The notes beneath the pieces are model-generated. The model was not told where the DNA came from. It ran no database searches and saw only the letters and a program-made list of their open reading frames with translations. Below are positions 63,651 through 64,000 of a stretch of 64,000 nucleotides of DNA, piece by piece. The position numbers were made by a program, and so were the translations under genes. Every line of letters starts with the position of its first letter. Positions within the stretch are counted from its first letter, which is position 1. The DNA is from Sulfurimonas crateris (GTDB taxonomy: Bacteria > Campylobacterota > Campylobacteria > Campylobacterales > Sulfurimonadaceae), in assembly GCF_005217605.1 (NCBI RefSeq), contig NZ_SZPX01000009.1, positions 1 to 64,000 of the forward strand. The letters are read 5' to 3'.

Positions 63651-64000
63651 ATGAAACGTATCGTTGTTAAAGTTGGTAGTAGCGTCTTAATTGAGGATGG
63701 CAGAATTGCAAATGAGAGAATGTTAAACCTTGTCTCTCTTATTGTAGAGTTGCGAAAAAAGCATGAAGTTATTTTAGTCACATCCGGAGCTGTCGCAGCC
63801 GGGTATACCGCAGTCCAACTAAATAAACTCGTACCAACAAGCAAAAAAGTGTTGGCTTCATTGGGACAGCCTATTCTTATGAGTTCATATAAGAATCTGT
63901 TTGATATTTTTGATGTTACGATATCCCAGATACTTATGACAGAAGATGATTTCAACTCAAAACCCCATACAGAAATTTTTCAAGAGATCATAGAGAGAAC
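63651..64000 (+). CDS. proB: Glutamate 5-kinase, 5' part
   Basis: First enzyme of proline synthesis. The window ends inside the gene, showing about 116 residues: KRIVVKVGSSVL at the start, LVTSGAVAAGYTAV near 44, KKVLASLGQPILMSSY near 67 and LMTEDDFNSK near 97, all glutamate 5-kinase signatures. ATG at 63651 with AAAGGA upstream. Confidence 0.93.
   Translation, partial: MKRIVVKVGSSVLIEDGRIANERMLNLVSLIVELRKKHEVILVTSGAVAAGYTAVQLNKLVPTSKKVLASLGQPILMSSYKNLFDIFDVTISQILMTEDDFNSKPHTEIFQEIIER

Noticed and set aside
63485-63670. 61-residue plus-strand frame
   Set aside because: Runs through the decayed palindromic repeat and into proB in another phase; no ribosome site.
1-64000. CRISPR arrays, prophage, integrons, tRNA genes
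   Set aside because: I saw no regularly spaced repeats, phage structural genes, integrase or tRNA cloverleaf sequence; the window reads as core chromosome.

Overview
The window is about 64 kb of low-GC chromosome from a free-living member of the Campylobacterota (formerly Epsilonproteobacteria), most like Sulfurimonas or a close relative. Three things point there: gene blocks whose order I recall from Campylobacter jejuni (rplY-pth-lptFG-lysA-HAD-pheA-hisC-fliFGH-dxs; ctpA-purC-purS-purQ-x-plsC-crcB; rpmH-rnpA-yidD-yidC-jag-mnmE; nth divergent from a PEB4-like foldase); histidine-kinase and dimeric-dUTPase types common in the group; and a periplasmic molybdoenzyme plus ovothiol genes that suit a redox-active environmental lifestyle. 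The assignment rests on reading alone; no search was run. Coding density is very high, many genes overlap by 1-20 bases, and TTG and GTG starts are frequent.

Layout. 1-~86: 3' end of a 5S rRNA gene. 140-3311 (-): clpS-clpA-aat, an N-degron operon. 3370-7271 (+): bioD, pyrB, pabB and an orphan membrane histidine kinase. 7316-9489: transaldolase and a PilT ATPase with an EF-hand-like tail. 9553-21444: rplY through dxs, including fliFGH. 21425-22150 (-): pgeF. 22179-26107: an ovothiol unit (ovoA, a PLP lyase that is probably ovoB, two small genes), then a convergent 57-residue four-cysteine gene at 26082-26255. 26330-27595: dimeric dUTPase and a short lone ABC ATPase. 27585-32714 (-): seven-gene ctpA-purCSQ-BatD/SH3-plsC-crcB unit. 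32856-36831 (+): hemerythrin, a polytopic membrane protein, aroK, a thioredoxin-fold protein and hisD.

37046-42018 (+): ferredoxin subunit, NrfD-type anchor and a Tat-exported molybdopterin catalytic subunit, behind an intergenic region with a tandem direct repeat and followed by a strong terminator. 42103-48477 (-): TlpA-like protein, Pit phosphate permease, cyclophilin, HU, a small helix-turn-helix gene pair and a FapA (DUF342) pair. 48594-55584: fba, a small membrane protein, cmoA, a dispersed palindromic repeat, an unknown 410-residue protein, a lipoprotein, nth, PEB4-like foldase, a PLP enzyme and a nitroreductase. 55729-63464 (+): clpB under an apparent HspR-type operator, then rpmH, rnpA (apparently starting at ATT), yidD, yidC, jag, mnmE and ruvX. 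A decayed second copy of the palindromic repeat precedes proB, which runs off the end.

I see no CRISPR array, prophage, insertion sequence, transposase or tRNA gene. The observations most worth pursuing are the uncatalogued four-cysteine gene, the ATT start of rnpA, the dispersed repeat pair, the HspR-like site at clpB, the EF-hand tail on PilT, the HAD protein lacking its acid/base Asp, and the repeat-rich control region of the small helix-turn-helix pair.
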